Below are positions 25,474 through 34,621 of a DNA stretch of 64,000 nucleotides, piece after piece; position 1 is the first letter of the stretch; every line of letters begins with the position of its first letter. This DNA is from Flavobacterium bizetiae. Its GTDB lineage: Bacteria > Bacteroidota > Bacteroidia > Flavobacteriales > Flavobacteriaceae. The DNA is taken from positions 1 to 64,000 of the forward strand of contig NZ_CADCSU010000087.1 in NCBI RefSeq assembly GCF_902804475.1, read 5' to 3'. The translations under genes and the position numbers were made by a program. The notes beneath the pieces are model-generated. The model saw only the letters and a list, made by a program, of their open reading frames with translations, had not been told where the DNA came from and ran no database searches.

Positions 25474-26190
25474 TTACATATAGCTTAGTATTTCTTTTTT
25501 GTAAGCATCATATTCACCTTGCATGATCAAACCGTTATCAAGCAGCTTTTTATAATTCTGTAATTTATCAAAAAGTTCTTCTTTAGATAAATCACTTAAT
25601 TTACGATCTCCAGTTGCAGGTTGAGCTGGCTGAATTGGCTCATAAGTTTCTGTATAAGATGGAGTAGCAGCTGGCATAATTTCAGCAAAACTTGTTACTT
25701 CTTCAGTTTCAACTTCTTCAACTTCCTCTTCGATATCATCTTCTTCTTCAACAACCTGAGCAGTTTCTACAATTGGTGTTTCGGCAACAACAGGATTTTT
25801 TATTAAATCTAATTGTTCTTTTGCGTAAGTATATATTTTTCTGGCCTGGATTTTCGGGATATAATCAATCGAAATTGATAAATCAGTATTAGTATTGAAT
25901 GAGAATTCAGAACCTAAAATATTTTCTTTTACAAAAGCACCCGCAACATTATCCCAGGTATAATCTGTAAAATCCATCGAAAGACCTAAATTTTTAGGCT
26001 GACAAATAATGATTCGCTTGTTTGTTAATACAATACTGTCAGGAAAAACAGTAAGTGCCGGTTTTTTTTGAACGGCAATATATCCAATTTCTTCACCTTT
26101 CATCAATAAATCATTGAGTTTTGAAGTGACTTTTTCAATCGCTTTTGGATCTTGTTCTTCGTTCAGAAATTTTTTAAATTGTTCTTTCAT
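25474..26190 (-). CDS. PH domain / SHOCT domain protein
   Basis: A 238-residue cytoplasmic protein. The first ~125 residues read as a bacterial PH (bPH_2-like) domain: GEEIGYIAVQKKPALTVFPD, SIVLTNKRIIICQPK and DYTWDNVAGAFVKENILGSEF. A low-complexity acidic Glu/Val linker follows (~140-190). The C-terminus is a SHOCT motif (KEELFDKLQNYKKLLDNGLI, then EGEYDAYKKEIL-like residues). PH-SHOCT fusions are usual in Bacteroidota; the ligand is unknown. First gene 3' of a leftward run of small genes reaching back to ruvC. Confidence 0.8.
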   Translation of the reverse strand: MKEQFKKFLNEEQDPKAIEKVTSKLNDLLMKGEEIGYIAVQKKPALTVFPDSIVLTNKRIIICQPKNLGLSMDFTDYTWDNVAGAFVKENILGSEFSFNTNTDLSISIDYIPKIQARKIYTYAKEQLDLIKNPVVAETPIVETAQVVEEEDDIEEEVEEVETEEVTSFAEIMPAATPSYTETYEPIQPAQPATGDRKLSDLSKEELFDKLQNYKKLLDNGLIMQGEYDAYKKEILSYM

Positions 26191-26261
26191 GGTTGTATAA
26201 GTTGCTAAGTTATCTAGTAACTAAGTTGCTAAGTTTTTTTCTTATGATGCAAATGTAATGC

Positions 26262-26633
26262 CTAATTTTCTAATTCAATAATTTCATTCTGAATTTTCTT
26301 TGTCAAACTTTTGAAAACCAATTCATACGAATGATCTATTAATTCCTTGATCAAAGTATTCGATAAACTTCCGTTTAAAGCAATCGTATTCCAATGTACT
26401 TTGCTCATATGAAAGCCTGGTTTTATGTCGTCATATTCTGCTCTTAGTTCCTGGGCGCGTTCCGGATCACATTTTAAGTTTACCGAAGGCTCATTTTTTT
26501 CCCATTGTAAAAGAGAAGATAAAGCAAACATTTTTCCGCCTACTTTAAAAACCAAAGTATCTTCATCAAAAGGAAAATGTTCGCTAGCTCCTTTTTTCGA
26601 AAGACAATATTCGTAATATGTTTCCAGATTCAT
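26262..26633 (-). CDS. MmcQ/YjbR family protein
   Basis: A 123-residue protein with the CyaY-like fold of the MmcQ/YjbR family. The start LETYYEYCLSKKGASEHFPF, the KVGGKMFALSS strand, LKCDPERAQELRAEYDDIKPG and PGFHMSKVHWNTIALNG are its hallmark segments. Family members are often called DNA-binding, but no activity is established. The gene starts 8 bp from the end of the DUF4260 gene and is likely co-transcribed. Confidence 0.9.
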   Translation of the reverse strand: MNLETYYEYCLSKKGASEHFPFDEDTLVFKVGGKMFALSSLLQWEKNEPSVNLKCDPERAQELRAEYDDIKPGFHMSKVHWNTIALNGSLSNTLIKELIDHSYELVFKSLTKKIQNEIIELEN

Positions 26634-26641
26634 AATAATTT

Positions 26642-26995
26642 CTATTTACCAATTTCGCCCAAATGAGTATATTTAAAGCCACTTTCGTATTTTAAACCGT
26701 AACCAAAAATTCGATCCATTGCTGAATGCGAAAATAAAATAATTCCCGTTAATTGAATAATTTCGATACTGAAATAACATCCTAAAGCATAAATTAAAAG
26801 CGCGATTCCTTTATGATGAAATACGTTATAAAAAAACGCACCGCTTTTATTTCCAAAAAGATAACCTAACATTGATAAATCAGGGGCTAAAATTAAAACT
26901 AAAAACCACCACCATTCAAAACTCAAACGGCTGAACAAATAGATTCCTAAAATAAATAAAGCAGCTTCTTCGAGTTTAAGTATTGTTTTCATCAT
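26642..26995 (-). CDS. DUF4260 family membrane protein
   Basis: A 117-residue protein with about four short membrane segments. The pattern LKLEEAALFILGIYLF, WWWFLVLILAPDLSMLGYLF, NVFHHKGIALLIY and IILFSHSAMDRIFGYGLKY is that of DUF4260. The C-terminal THLGEIGK is also typical. Its start ATGA overlaps the stop of the upstream GNAT gene by 4 bp. Function unknown. Confidence 0.9.
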   Translation of the reverse strand: MMKTILKLEEAALFILGIYLFSRLSFEWWWFLVLILAPDLSMLGYLFGNKSGAFFYNVFHHKGIALLIYALGCYFSIEIIQLTGIILFSHSAMDRIFGYGLKYESGFKYTHLGEIGK

Positions 26996-27390
26996 AATTT
27001 TTTCTCCATTAATTTTTCTGGATGTTCCAATTCAGTAAAACCAAATTTACGATATAAAAAATGTGCATCAGTAGTGGCCAATCGCCATATTTGAATGTTT
27101 TTAAGAATAGGTTCATTCATCATATTTTCAATTAAAATAGACGAATAACCTTTGCCACGATGTTCTTCGGTAATAAAAACATCCAGCACGTAACCGAAAA
27201 CTACATAATCGGTAATTACTCTTGCAAAACCAATTTGTTTGTCGTTCAGGTAAATTCCAAAACAAACCGAAGCATCAATTGTAGTCTGAACTTCTTCGAT
27301 GGTTCTTCCCGCAGCCCAATAAATGTCTTTTAGAAAGTTTTGTATAAACGGAACGTCAAGTTTAGTTTTATCTGTAGAAACGTTAATCAT
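26992..27390 (-). CDS. GNAT-family N-acetyltransferase
   Basis: A 132-residue acetyltransferase fold protein. The acetyl-CoA motif A is VFITEEHRGKGYSSILIENMM (R/Q-x-x-G-x-G/A pattern RGKGYS). The central strand IGFARVITDYVVFGYVLDV and the C-terminal WRLATTDAHFLYRKFGFTEL are typical of the one-domain GNATs. The substrate cannot be told from sequence. It is translationally coupled to the next gene. Confidence 0.9.
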   Translation of the reverse strand: MINVSTDKTKLDVPFIQNFLKDIYWAAGRTIEEVQTTIDASVCFGIYLNDKQIGFARVITDYVVFGYVLDVFITEEHRGKGYSSILIENMMNEPILKNIQIWRLATTDAHFLYRKFGFTELEHPEKLMEKKL

Positions 27391-27431
27391 AGTATCCAGT
27401 CTCAGTTTTAAGTATTCAGTAAATCTAAAAT

Positions 27432-28232
27432 CTACCCTTTAAAATCTACAATTTTATATAATATTGGTTTGCTAGGACTTGCATCATTTTCAAACGAAGC
27501 GATTTGAAGATTTAGTATGTATTCTCCATCTTCAATTTCGTCCTGAACATAAATCATCTCTGTAATTGTAGCATTCAATCTGGCATCAGCATTTAAATGT
27601 AAAGTATCTTTTACGTTCCAGAATGCTTTGTGTGCTAATAATTTTCCTTCGTCATGTTCTTTGTCAACACTTGGTAAATCGATTAGCAAATGTTGAATTT
27701 CGCTTTCGCGGATGAAAATCGCTGCTTCTTCAGATAAATAAGGTGGATTTGTATTCGAATATTTTCTTGATTTTTTATCTTTTTGATTTGGAAGTGTTCT
27801 GATAATTAAAGCCTTTGTCTTGCTGAGCGGAGTCGAAGCGCTGCCCAGTGATGTCACAGTGAGCAAAGTCGAAATGCTTTCTTTCGTAATCACCAAATCA
27901 TCCCCAATCTTTTCAGGTTCAACCGTAATTAGTTTTGCAAAAAAGAAGAAATTTTTTAATGTCTGATTAATGCTGTAAAAATCATTGGTAATATGTCCTA
28001 AACATTCCGTGTGCGTTCCGTGACCATGCGGATTGAAGAAAATATTATTAAAGTTTGTTGATGATTTTCCTTCAGAAACTTTCCCAATCCAATCTCCAAA
28101 AACTACGGGTTCAATAACCGGTTTTTCGATATACCAAGCAATCGGGTTTTCGTCTGTATTGGTTAATGGGATAGAGATATCAATGGGTTTTGATAAGTCG
28201 ATTTGATATTTATTGTCTATAAGTGCTAGCAT
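27432..28232 (-). CDS. Cyclase-family protein (kynurenine-formamidase-like) with repeat-derived insert
   Basis: A 266-residue metal-dependent hydrolase of the cyclase family. The metal motif is FNPHGHGTHTECLGHI (His-x-Gly-x-His-x-Asp/Glu type), and LLIDLPSVDKEHDEGKLLAH is the second conserved block. The stretch SISTLLTVTSLGSASTPLSK (residues ~115-140) is encoded by two copies of the family D short repeat at 27816-27842 and 27852-27880 and looks like an in-frame insertion in a surface loop; flanking family blocks are intact. The substrate is unknown. Co-oriented with hemW upstream. Confidence 0.82.
   Translation of the reverse strand: MLALIDNKYQIDLSKPIDISIPLTNTDENPIAWYIEKPVIEPVVFGDWIGKVSEGKSSTNFNNIFFNPHGHGTHTECLGHITNDFYSINQTLKNFFFFAKLITVEPEKIGDDLVITKESISTLLTVTSLGSASTPLSKTKALIIRTLPNQKDKKSRKYSNTNPPYLSEEAAIFIRESEIQHLLIDLPSVDKEHDEGKLLAHKAFWNVKDTLHLNADARLNATITEMIYVQDEIEDGEYILNLQIASFENDASPSKPILYKIVDFKG
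27816..27880 (+). repeat. Family D repeats inside the cyclase gene (two copies)
   Basis: TGTCTTGCTGAGCGGAGTCG (27816-27835) and TGTCACAGTGAGCAAAGTCG (27852-27871), both continuing GAAgCG/GAAaTG, lie as direct copies within the coding sequence and keep its frame open. Confidence 0.8.
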
Positions 28233-28319
28233 AATGGAACACGGATTTTACGGATATTCTAACGCAGATTTTACAGATTTATCAGCGTTGCTTGCATCCG
28301 TTTAATCAGCGTCCAATTT

Positions 28320-29477
28320 TTATTCTTCCAAATTTAGATAAAATAAATCTGAAGCAATTCCATCCGTTAAAAATTTTCCTTTTGCGGTTGGTTTTAGGAT
28401 ATTGTTTTCTATTGAAAGCAATTCGTCGTTTAAGAATTTTTGAGATTGTTTTTTCAGATAAGTCAAATATTCCAATCCAAATTCCTTTTCGATTCTTTCT
28501 AATGAAACACCCCAAATGGTTCGCAATCCTGTCATAATATATTCGTTATAACGATCAGAAATTGTTAAGGTTTCTGTCTCGATTGGAAGTTCATCATTTT
28601 GAATCGACTTTAAGTAAAGTGAATTATTCGCTACATTCCAGCCTCTTTTTTCGCCATCATAGCTATGTGCCGAAGGCCCAATTCCGATATATTTTTTACC
28701 CAACCAATAAGCCGAATTGTTTTTAGAGAAATAACCTTCTTTACCAAAATTCGATAATTCGTAATGAATAAAGCCATTTTTCTGAAGCGTTTCGACCAGA
28801 ATCATAAAATGATTCGAAGCCACTTCATCTTGAGGTTCAGCAATTTTTCCGGTATCGATTAATTTTCTTAAAGCTGTTTTTGGTTCAACTGTCAAAGCAT
28901 AACTCGATATATGTGGGATTCCAAAACTCAAAGCCGTTTCGATGTTTTTCTTCCACATTTCGTCGGTTAATCCAGGGATTCCGTAAATTAAATCGAGCGA
29001 GATATTATCGAAATATTTTGTTGCTTCTGTTAAACAATTTATGGCTTCCGCCGAATTATGAGCGCGATTCATCATCTTTAAATCTTCTTCATAAAAAGAC
29101 TGAATACCAATGCTTAAACGGTTTATTGAACTTTTTGATAATTCGAAAATTCGTTCTGCAGATAAATCATCAGGATTGGCTTCGAGCGTGATTTCCGGAT
29201 TTTCGACAACATTATAATTGTTATAAATTTCAGATATTAAAAAGTTTATTTCGTCATTCGTCAACACCGAAGGCGTTCCTCCTCCAAAATAAATAGTTTC
29301 AATTTGATTGTCACTTTGAGCGGAGTCGAAAAGCTCGAACTCATTCTTGCGCATGACAATTTCTTTGGCTAAAGCCAAAACCATATCATCTTTCTTTTTC
29401 ATCGAAGTCGAAAAATGAAAGTCGCAATAGTGGCAAGCTTGCTTGCAGAAAGGAATATGAATGTAGATACCGCTCAT
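28320..29477 (-). CDS. hemW: Radical SAM heme chaperone HemW
   Basis: A 385-residue radical SAM protein. The cluster motif is CKQACHYC (C11, C15, C18; C-x3-C-x2-C followed by DF), as in HemW rather than the C-x3-C-x2-C-x-C of HemN. IYFGGGTPSVL, ITLEANPDD, RLSIGIQSFYEEDLKMMNRAH and GLRTIWGVSLERIEKEFG follow in the usual order, with the C-terminal HemN_C part. Role: heme chaperone. A family D repeat (29309-29335) encodes an extra segment FDSAQSDNQ just before IETIYFGGG. It lies 77 bp downstream of ruvC, across a CAGTCT repeat. Confidence 0.92.
   Translation of the reverse strand: MSGIYIHIPFCKQACHYCDFHFSTSMKKKDDMVLALAKEIVMRKNEFELFDSAQSDNQIETIYFGGGTPSVLTNDEINFLISEIYNNYNVVENPEITLEANPDDLSAERIFELSKSSINRLSIGIQSFYEEDLKMMNRAHNSAEAINCLTEATKYFDNISLDLIYGIPGLTDEMWKKNIETALSFGIPHISSYALTVEPKTALRKLIDTGKIAEPQDEVASNHFMILVETLQKNGFIHYELSNFGKEGYFSKNNSAYWLGKKYIGIGPSAHSYDGEKRGWNVANNSLYLKSIQNDELPIETETLTISDRYNEYIMTGLRTIWGVSLERIEKEFGLEYLTYLKKQSQKFLNDELLSIENNILKPTAKGKFLTDGIASDLFYLNLEE
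29309..29335 (+). repeat. Family D repeat inside hemW
   Basis: TGTCACTTTGAGCGGAGTCG, continuing GAAAAGCT. The same core is inside the cyclase gene and the diphosphomevalonate decarboxylase gene. Confidence 0.8.
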
Positions 29478-29484
29478 TTTGTAG

Positions 29485-29556
29485 TTTTCAGTCTCAGTCT
29501 CAGTCTCAGTTTACAGTCTCAGTCTCAGCTGTAAACTGTGACTGCGACTGTAAACT
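29485..29556. repeat. CAGTCT simple repeat with inverted half, family F
   Basis: CAGTCTCAGT units (29489-29528) followed by the inverse (GTAAACTGTGACTGCGACTG, 29531-29550). It occupies the hemW-ruvC gap and mirrors the copy after the phytase gene. Confidence 0.8.
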
Positions 29557-30109
29557 ATTTTCTAATCTTGTCTTCGTTTTGTTTTACAAAAGCATCCCAG
29601 CCCGTATAGCTTTTTCCGGCAACTATTTTGCCTGAGTTAAAGAAATGACAAACTGCTGCTGCCAAACCATCTGTTGAGTCTAGGTTTTTAGGTAATTCTT
29701 TTAAACCTAAAAGTTGTTGCAGCATTTTGGCAACTTGTTCTTTACTGGCATTTCCGTTTCCGGTAATCGCCATTTTTATCTTTTTAGGTTCGTACTCAGT
29801 AATCGGAATATCTCTCGAAAGTCCCGCTGCCATTGCAACACCTTGTGCACGCCCCAACTTTAACATCGATTGCACGTTTTTACCAAAGAAAGGCGCTTCA
29901 ATAGCAATCTCGTCAGGATTGTGCGTTTCGATTAGTTCAATGGTACGCTCAAAAATGATTTTTAGTTTTTGGTAATGATTGTCATATTTGGACAATTGCA
30001 ATTCGTTCAATTGCAAAAACTCCATTTTTTTATTGATGACTTTTATCAAACCAAAACCCATAATGGTGGTTCCGGGGTCAATACCTAATATGATGCGTTC
30101 TTTTGTCAA
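29555..30109 (-). CDS. ruvC: Holliday junction resolvase RuvC
   Basis: A 184-residue endonuclease that cuts Holliday junctions. The four acidic catalytic residues lie in [12 protein letters not shown] (first Asp), [12 protein letters not shown] (Glu) and [16 protein letters not shown] (last two Asp). [11 protein letters not shown] and [17 protein letters not shown] are also conserved. The only suitable start is TTG at 30109, five bases after the stop of the upstream WG-repeat gene, so translation may depend on coupling. Length is usual for Bacteroidota RuvC. Confidence 0.95.
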   Translation of the reverse strand: MTKERIILGIDPGTTIMGFGLIKVINKKMEFLQLNELQLSKYDNHYQKLKIIFERTIELIETHNPDEIAIEAPFFGKNVQSMLKLGRAQGVAMAAGLSRDIPITEYEPKKIKMAITGNGNASKEQVAKMLQQLLGLKELPKNLDSTDGLAAAVCHFFNSGKIVAGKSYTGWDAFVKQNEDKIRK

Positions 30110-30114
30110 GTTTT

Positions 30115-31887
30115 TTAATTTAAATAAGAGAATTTCTTTTCAACTTCTTCCTTAGAGATATTCTCTTTAATTATTTTGTTTTTATTATTTATAATGAAAT
30201 ACTTTCCATTTTTTAAAACATAAAATTCATCTACTTCCTTTTTTGCAGCAAAGGCTAAATCTGTATATATTTTTTCATACTCAAGAGGTATTATACTTTT
30301 ATTATTAATGTTTACCACGCCATATTTGCCATTTTTAGAAAGAATAATTTTGTTATTATCGATGTAAAACAAACTATCATAAATAACCGGAATCACAGTT
30401 TTTCCTTCTTTGGTAATCAAACCATTCTTATTGTTTTTGCTAACAAAATGATAATTAGAACCTGGACCATATTCGACCCAATTTGACATTTCACTATATT
30501 CAAAAGGAATAACTATTCTTCCTAATCTATTTATAACGCCATATTTATTATTTTGTTTAGCTATGAAAAAGTTTTTATTGTCATAAAAACAAGGAGACAA
30601 ATCCTGATAATCGAAATTTAAAATTGTTTTTAAATTTTTACCGATAATTCCGGCTTTGTCGTTTTTGCTTATGATATAATAATCGAGATCTTTCCCAGTC
30701 ATTATTGCATCATTGTCTATTGGATATAAAATTTGGTTATCTGAACTAATAATACCAGATTTTCCTTTGAGTTCGACTACTGTATTTGCTGTTCCGTTAA
30801 AATCTTGAATTACATCATACATGAAAGGAATAATTATTTGTCCTTGAGCATCAACTACGCCATACTGTTTTTTAAAATTCTGAATGATATAAACTCTATG
30901 AATTTTTTTGCCCAATCGACTAAAATCAAAGCGATAATCTTTTATTTTGTCATAGATTTTATTTCCGCTTTTATCTAGTAAAGTAATATAATTTTTATTT
31001 TTTCCTTCGAAGATTTCAGATTCATGATAATCTTCTTCGGGATGTTCTAATGTATCATATTCCGGTTTAACTATTTCTTTTCCAAATTCATTTATAATTC
31101 CATATTTGTGATTTTTAGAAACAATTGCAATTCTATTTTGATTGAATCTTTCTCCGGAATCATATTTTCCAAAAGGAATTACTTCTTTTAAATTTTTATC
31201 TAAATATGCGGTTTGATTATTTTTTCTAACCAAAATCAATCCGTTTCTCCAAAAAGTACTTCCATTTTCTCCTTTTAAACTAATGTCCGTTACAAAAATT
31301 TCATCATATATAAAATCTGTTTTTTGTTTTCCCTTATAATCGAAAAATGCCCATTTCCCTTTTTTGTTCAATGTAATTAAACTGTCAAATGTAGCTTCAT
31401 TGGCATTTTGATAATTGATTGAAATTATCTCTTTTCCTGTTTGATTTATAAATCCAAACTTATTATTTTTTTCTACAAGTGCTAATCCAGAGTTTGTAAA
31501 ATCGCTATTATTATCAAATTGAATAGGGATTACTATTTTTCCTTTTCTATTTACGAAACCATACTTACCATTTTTTTTGACTGAAGCCAATTCATGATTA
31601 AATAGATCAATGTCATCATATTCGAAAGGAACTATAATTTTTTGATTAATATCAATATAACCATGTTTATTGCCTAATTCAGCTAATATCATTCCTTTCT
31701 CATCAATAGGATTTAAAAATTTATATTTTCCTAAAGGGATAATAGAATTTCCTTTTTCATCATTAAATCCCCAAGAATTTTCTCCCATGATTCTAATATA
31801 TGTTCTAGGTTGGTTTTTAGAGTCAACTTTATTACATGAATAGAATAGGAAGGATACTAAGAATATTTTAATGAATAGTTTTATCAT
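30115..31887 (-). CDS. WG-repeat lipoprotein
   Basis: A 590-residue exported lipoprotein (signal peptide ending FLFYSC, Cys near residue 18). The rest is built of ~12-14 WG/KWG beta-hairpin repeats of 35-50 residues, seen as [76 protein letters not shown] and similar. Such repeats make surface platforms of unknown binding partners. The gene is transcribed toward ruvC with a 5-bp gap, so they share an mRNA, though no functional link is known. Divergent from the gene at 31967. Confidence 0.88.
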   Translation of the reverse strand: MIKLFIKIFLVSFLFYSCNKVDSKNQPRTYIRIMGENSWGFNDEKGNSIIPLGKYKFLNPIDEKGMILAELGNKHGYIDINQKIIVPFEYDDIDLFNHELASVKKNGKYGFVNRKGKIVIPIQFDNNSDFTNSGLALVEKNNKFGFINQTGKEIISINYQNANEATFDSLITLNKKGKWAFFDYKGKQKTDFIYDEIFVTDISLKGENGSTFWRNGLILVRKNNQTAYLDKNLKEVIPFGKYDSGERFNQNRIAIVSKNHKYGIINEFGKEIVKPEYDTLEHPEEDYHESEIFEGKNKNYITLLDKSGNKIYDKIKDYRFDFSRLGKKIHRVYIIQNFKKQYGVVDAQGQIIIPFMYDVIQDFNGTANTVVELKGKSGIISSDNQILYPIDNDAIMTGKDLDYYIISKNDKAGIIGKNLKTILNFDYQDLSPCFYDNKNFFIAKQNNKYGVINRLGRIVIPFEYSEMSNWVEYGPGSNYHFVSKNNKNGLITKEGKTVIPVIYDSLFYIDNNKIILSKNGKYGVVNINNKSIIPLEYEKIYTDLAFAAKKEVDEFYVLKNGKYFIINNKNKIIKENISKEEVEKKFSYLN

Positions 31888-31954
31888 ATTTTGATATGGA
31901 TAATCGATGATTTTAATCTTTAGAAAAACGAATATTATTCGTACTCAAATTGAT

Positions 31955-31962
31955 TACTTTTG
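31955..31962 (+). promoter_or_regulatory. -7 box almost touching the start codon
   Basis: TACTTTTG matches TAnnTTTG and ends four bases before the ATG at 31967. If used, the mRNA would be leaderless or nearly so. No -33 TTG at normal spacing was found. Confidence 0.4.
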
Positions 31963-31966
31963 CGGC

Positions 31967-32911
31967 ATGATTTCAATTCCTCACAAAGCTAAACAATTCC
32001 TAGTTCTTCTGATCAAACTTTTGATTGTAGGTGGTGCATTTTATTTTATTTATAATCAGTTAGCGAATAATGACAAACTCGATTGGCAAAAGTTCATTAC
32101 GCTGTTTCGCAAAAATCAATCGGTTTTAGGAATTGGATTTATATTGCTTCTAAGTGTTTTGAATCGTTATTTCGAGATTTTGAAATGGCAGAATCTGGCC
32201 AAAGTAATTCATGAAATTTCATTAGATGAAGCGACAAAACAAGTTTTAGCGGCACTTACAGCCGGAATCTTCACACCAAACGGAGTAGGAGAGTACGCCG
32301 GAAAAGCTTTGTTTTACCCGAAATCTGAAGCTAAACAAGTGGTTTTTCTGAACTTGATTTGCAACGGAATCCAAATGATTTTAACGGTGATTTTTGGTCT
32401 TTTTGGATTGTTGTATTTTAATGCTAAATATGAGGTTATTACGACTCGAACGGTAGCGATTTTATTTGGAGGTTTTGTATTGCTTTTTATTGTTTTGTTT
32501 TCACTAAAGAAAATAAAAATCAAAGGATATTCGATCGAAAAGTTATTGCATAAAATCAATGAAATCCCGAAAGCGGTTCATCGCAAAAACATTCTTTTAG
32601 GCGTTTTGCGTTATCTGGTTTTCTCACATCAATATTATGTTCTGTTTTTGGCTTTTGATGTCGATTTGCCTTATTTTACACTAATTGCGACCATTGCTGT
32701 AGTTTACTTTTTAGCTTCGTCATTGCCTACTTTTCAGTTTTTGGATTTTGCGGTAAAAGGAAGTGTTGCTATTTATTTCTTCGGAATTTTAGGTGTAAAC
32801 GAATGGATTGTAGTTTTTATCAGCACTTTGATGTGGTTTCTTAATGTGGTTTTGCCTGTAGTTATCGGTGCTTATTATGTGTTGAATTTTAAAAGTTCTC
32901 CGAAGATTTAA
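31967..32911 (+). CDS. Lysylphosphatidylglycerol synthase-type membrane protein
   Basis: A 314-residue integral membrane protein with about eight helices, of the lysylphosphatidylglycerol synthase TM / flippase family (DUF2156-free form). Diagnostic parts: FILLLSVLNRYFEILKWQNL, AALTAGIFTPNGVGEYAGKA, and LASSLPTFQFLDFAVKGS. Members move lipids or lipid-linked precursors across the inner membrane. The ATG at 31967 was chosen over 31907 because it begins a normal cytoplasmic leader. The next gene is a membrane GT2, which suggests a lipid-linked glycan role; this is an inference. Confidence 0.8.
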   Translation: MISIPHKAKQFLVLLIKLLIVGGAFYFIYNQLANNDKLDWQKFITLFRKNQSVLGIGFILLLSVLNRYFEILKWQNLAKVIHEISLDEATKQVLAALTAGIFTPNGVGEYAGKALFYPKSEAKQVVFLNLICNGIQMILTVIFGLFGLLYFNAKYEVITTRTVAILFGGFVLLFIVLFSLKKIKIKGYSIEKLLHKINEIPKAVHRKNILLGVLRYLVFSHQYYVLFLAFDVDLPYFTLIATIAVVYFLASSLPTFQFLDFAVKGSVAIYFFGILGVNEWIVVFISTLMWFLNVVLPVVIGAYYVLNFKSSPKI

Positions 32912-32942
32912 GATCAGTTTTTAATGATTAAGTAATATTGTA

Positions 32943-33080
32943 TAGTCCCTCCGGGACAAAATATTTTTGACAAAGTAATTTTGTTACCAATATTTAATCT
33001 CTACGAGATATACTGCGTTAGGAGTTAAATGTTGGTAGAAATAATAGAAACAACATCGGTAAAATGTCCCGTAGGGACTA
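32943..33080. repeat. Inverted repeat with GTCCCTNCGGGAC ends, family G
   Basis: TAGTCCCTCCGGGACA (32943-32958) and its near-complement TGTCCCGTAGGGACTA (33065-33080; one mismatch in 16) flank ~106 bp of AT-rich sequence. Each end is itself a short palindrome, a non-autonomous-element layout. Confidence 0.75.
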
Positions 33081-33115
33081 CATTTATTCATGAAAAATGA
33101 TTTAAAATAAACGTT

Positions 33116-34222
33116 ATGATTGCCATTATTCTTAGTGTAATTTTAGTTATTTATTTTTCAAGTATTGGCTTGCTTATTTATGGTTTTACCAAAGTAAAAA
33201 AGTACCAAAATAACAATCTAAAACCTCAAACGAGTTTTACCGTTATAGTTCCGTTCAGGAATGAAGAAGAGAATTTACCAAACCTTTTGCAAAGCCTTTC
33301 AAACTTAAATTATCCGAAGGATTTATTCGAAGTAATTTTAGTGGATGACAATTCTAGCGAAAAATTCCAAACTTTAAATTCCAAATTCCAGGTTTCTATA
33401 ATCGATAATATTAGAGTTTCGAATTCCCCTAAAAAAGATGCTATTTCTACGGCAATGCAACACGTAAAAACCAATTGGGTTATTACTACAGATGCTGATA
33501 GTCTGGTGCCTGAAAACTGGCTTTTAACGTTCGATAATTATATTCAGCAAAATGATGTTTCGATGTTGGCGGGCGCCGTAACTTATGAATGTAAAAATTC
33601 ATTTCTGGATCATTTTCAGCAATTGGATTTAACGAGTTTGCAAGGTGCTACTATAGGAAGTTTTGGACTTCATAAAGCTTTTATGTGCAACGGAGCCAAT
33701 TTTGCCTACACGAAATTTTTGTTTGAAACATTAAAAGGGTTTGATGGAAATGATACAATAGCCAGTGGCGATGATGTTTTTTTATTGCAAAAAGCGGCTA
33801 ATTTGTTCCCGGATAAAATGCATTATTTAAAAGCAGAAGATGCCATTGTGGTTACAAAACCAACTGAAAACTGGAAAACATTATTCTATCAACGAGTGCG
33901 TTGGGCAGCAAAGACAAGCTCATATCAAAGCAGTTTCGGAAAGATTTTGGGATTGATTGTTTTCTTTGGGAATCTGAGTTTTGTAATTGGTTTTTTTGCC
34001 TTTGTTTTTGGGATTTGGCCTTATCCATTTTTTGTTTTGTTTGTCTTTTTTAAATTTATAATTGACTTTGTTTTGCTTTATAAAGCCAATCAGTTTTTAA
34101 CGAAATCGAGAATAAAGAATTTGATTTTAAGTAGTTTACTATATCCTTTTTTTAGTTCAGCTGTAGCTTTGTATAGTTTGTTTGGAACGTATGAATGGAA
34201 GGGAAGAAGATTTGGGAAATAA
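33116..34222 (+). CDS. Family 2 glycosyltransferase, membrane-bound
   Basis: A 368-residue glycosyltransferase. N-terminal helix, then the GT-A core: TVIVPFRNEEENLPNLLQSL, VILVDDNSSE (nucleotide Asp), VITTDADSLVPENW (DxD-like), GDDVFLLQ (acceptor Asp) and QRVRWAAKTSSYQ (QxxRW). Three or four C-terminal helices follow. The motif set is that of processive or lipid-linked GT2 enzymes. Sugar donor and product are unknown. Downstream of a flippase-like gene. Confidence 0.92.
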   Translation: MIAIILSVILVIYFSSIGLLIYGFTKVKKYQNNNLKPQTSFTVIVPFRNEEENLPNLLQSLSNLNYPKDLFEVILVDDNSSEKFQTLNSKFQVSIIDNIRVSNSPKKDAISTAMQHVKTNWVITTDADSLVPENWLLTFDNYIQQNDVSMLAGAVTYECKNSFLDHFQQLDLTSLQGATIGSFGLHKAFMCNGANFAYTKFLFETLKGFDGNDTIASGDDVFLLQKAANLFPDKMHYLKAEDAIVVTKPTENWKTLFYQRVRWAAKTSSYQSSFGKILGLIVFFGNLSFVIGFFAFVFGIWPYPFFVLFVFFKFIIDFVLLYKANQFLTKSRIKNLILSSLLYPFFSSAVALYSLFGTYEWKGRRFGK

Positions 34223-34338
34223 ATCTCAAATTTTATTTTGTTGTTGTTTTTGGGAACGATAAAATAGCACGCGGATGACACTGATTCGCTTTGCGAAAGC
34301 GCGGATTTATGCGGATTTTTTTATTTTATTCTCAATTT

Positions 34339-34366
34339 TGTCATCCTGAGGAACGAAGGATCACAC
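34339..34366 (+). repeat. Family D repeat, single intergenic copy
   Basis: TGTCATCCTGAGGAACGAAG, then GATCACAC. It matches the left arm of the 9248-9345 element. Confidence 0.65.
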
Positions 34367-34476
34367 ATAAAACTCTGTAAAGAAATTCGTCAATCTTTGT
34401 CGTGTTACATGTTGATATATGGAAATGTTTAAAAATCTGCGTGTTAAAAAAATATTTCTTATGATGAAAACAGAAT

Positions 34477-34557
34477 CCCTAGCCCTGATGGGAGGGAAAA
34501 TCCTTTTGTGCCGGTGTTCGGCATAAAAGATTGGAAGGAACAGCAGGAAATAGCTCC
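34477..34557 (-). repeat. Family C element
   Basis: Runs CCCTAGCCCTGATGGGAGGG, AATCCTTTTGTGCCG, CGGCATAAAAGATTGG to TAGCTCC, the reverse complement of the layout at 5470-5550. The 34223-34621 gap holds this, the family D copy at 34339, a family B half at 34584-34611 and degenerate CGCGGATTTATGCGG-type sequence; no gene. Confidence 0.7.
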
Positions 34558-34583
34558 TAAAAATCCAGTAAAAAAATAATTAT

Positions 34584-34611
34584 TTAAATGAACTTACATC
34601 ACTTATATGGT
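34584..34611. repeat. Interspersed repeat, family B (half copy)
   Basis: TAAATGAACTTACATCACTT followed by ATATGGT, matching the right arm of the inverted repeat at 42247-42309. Confidence 0.65.
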
Positions 34612-34621
34612 GAAGAAAAAA

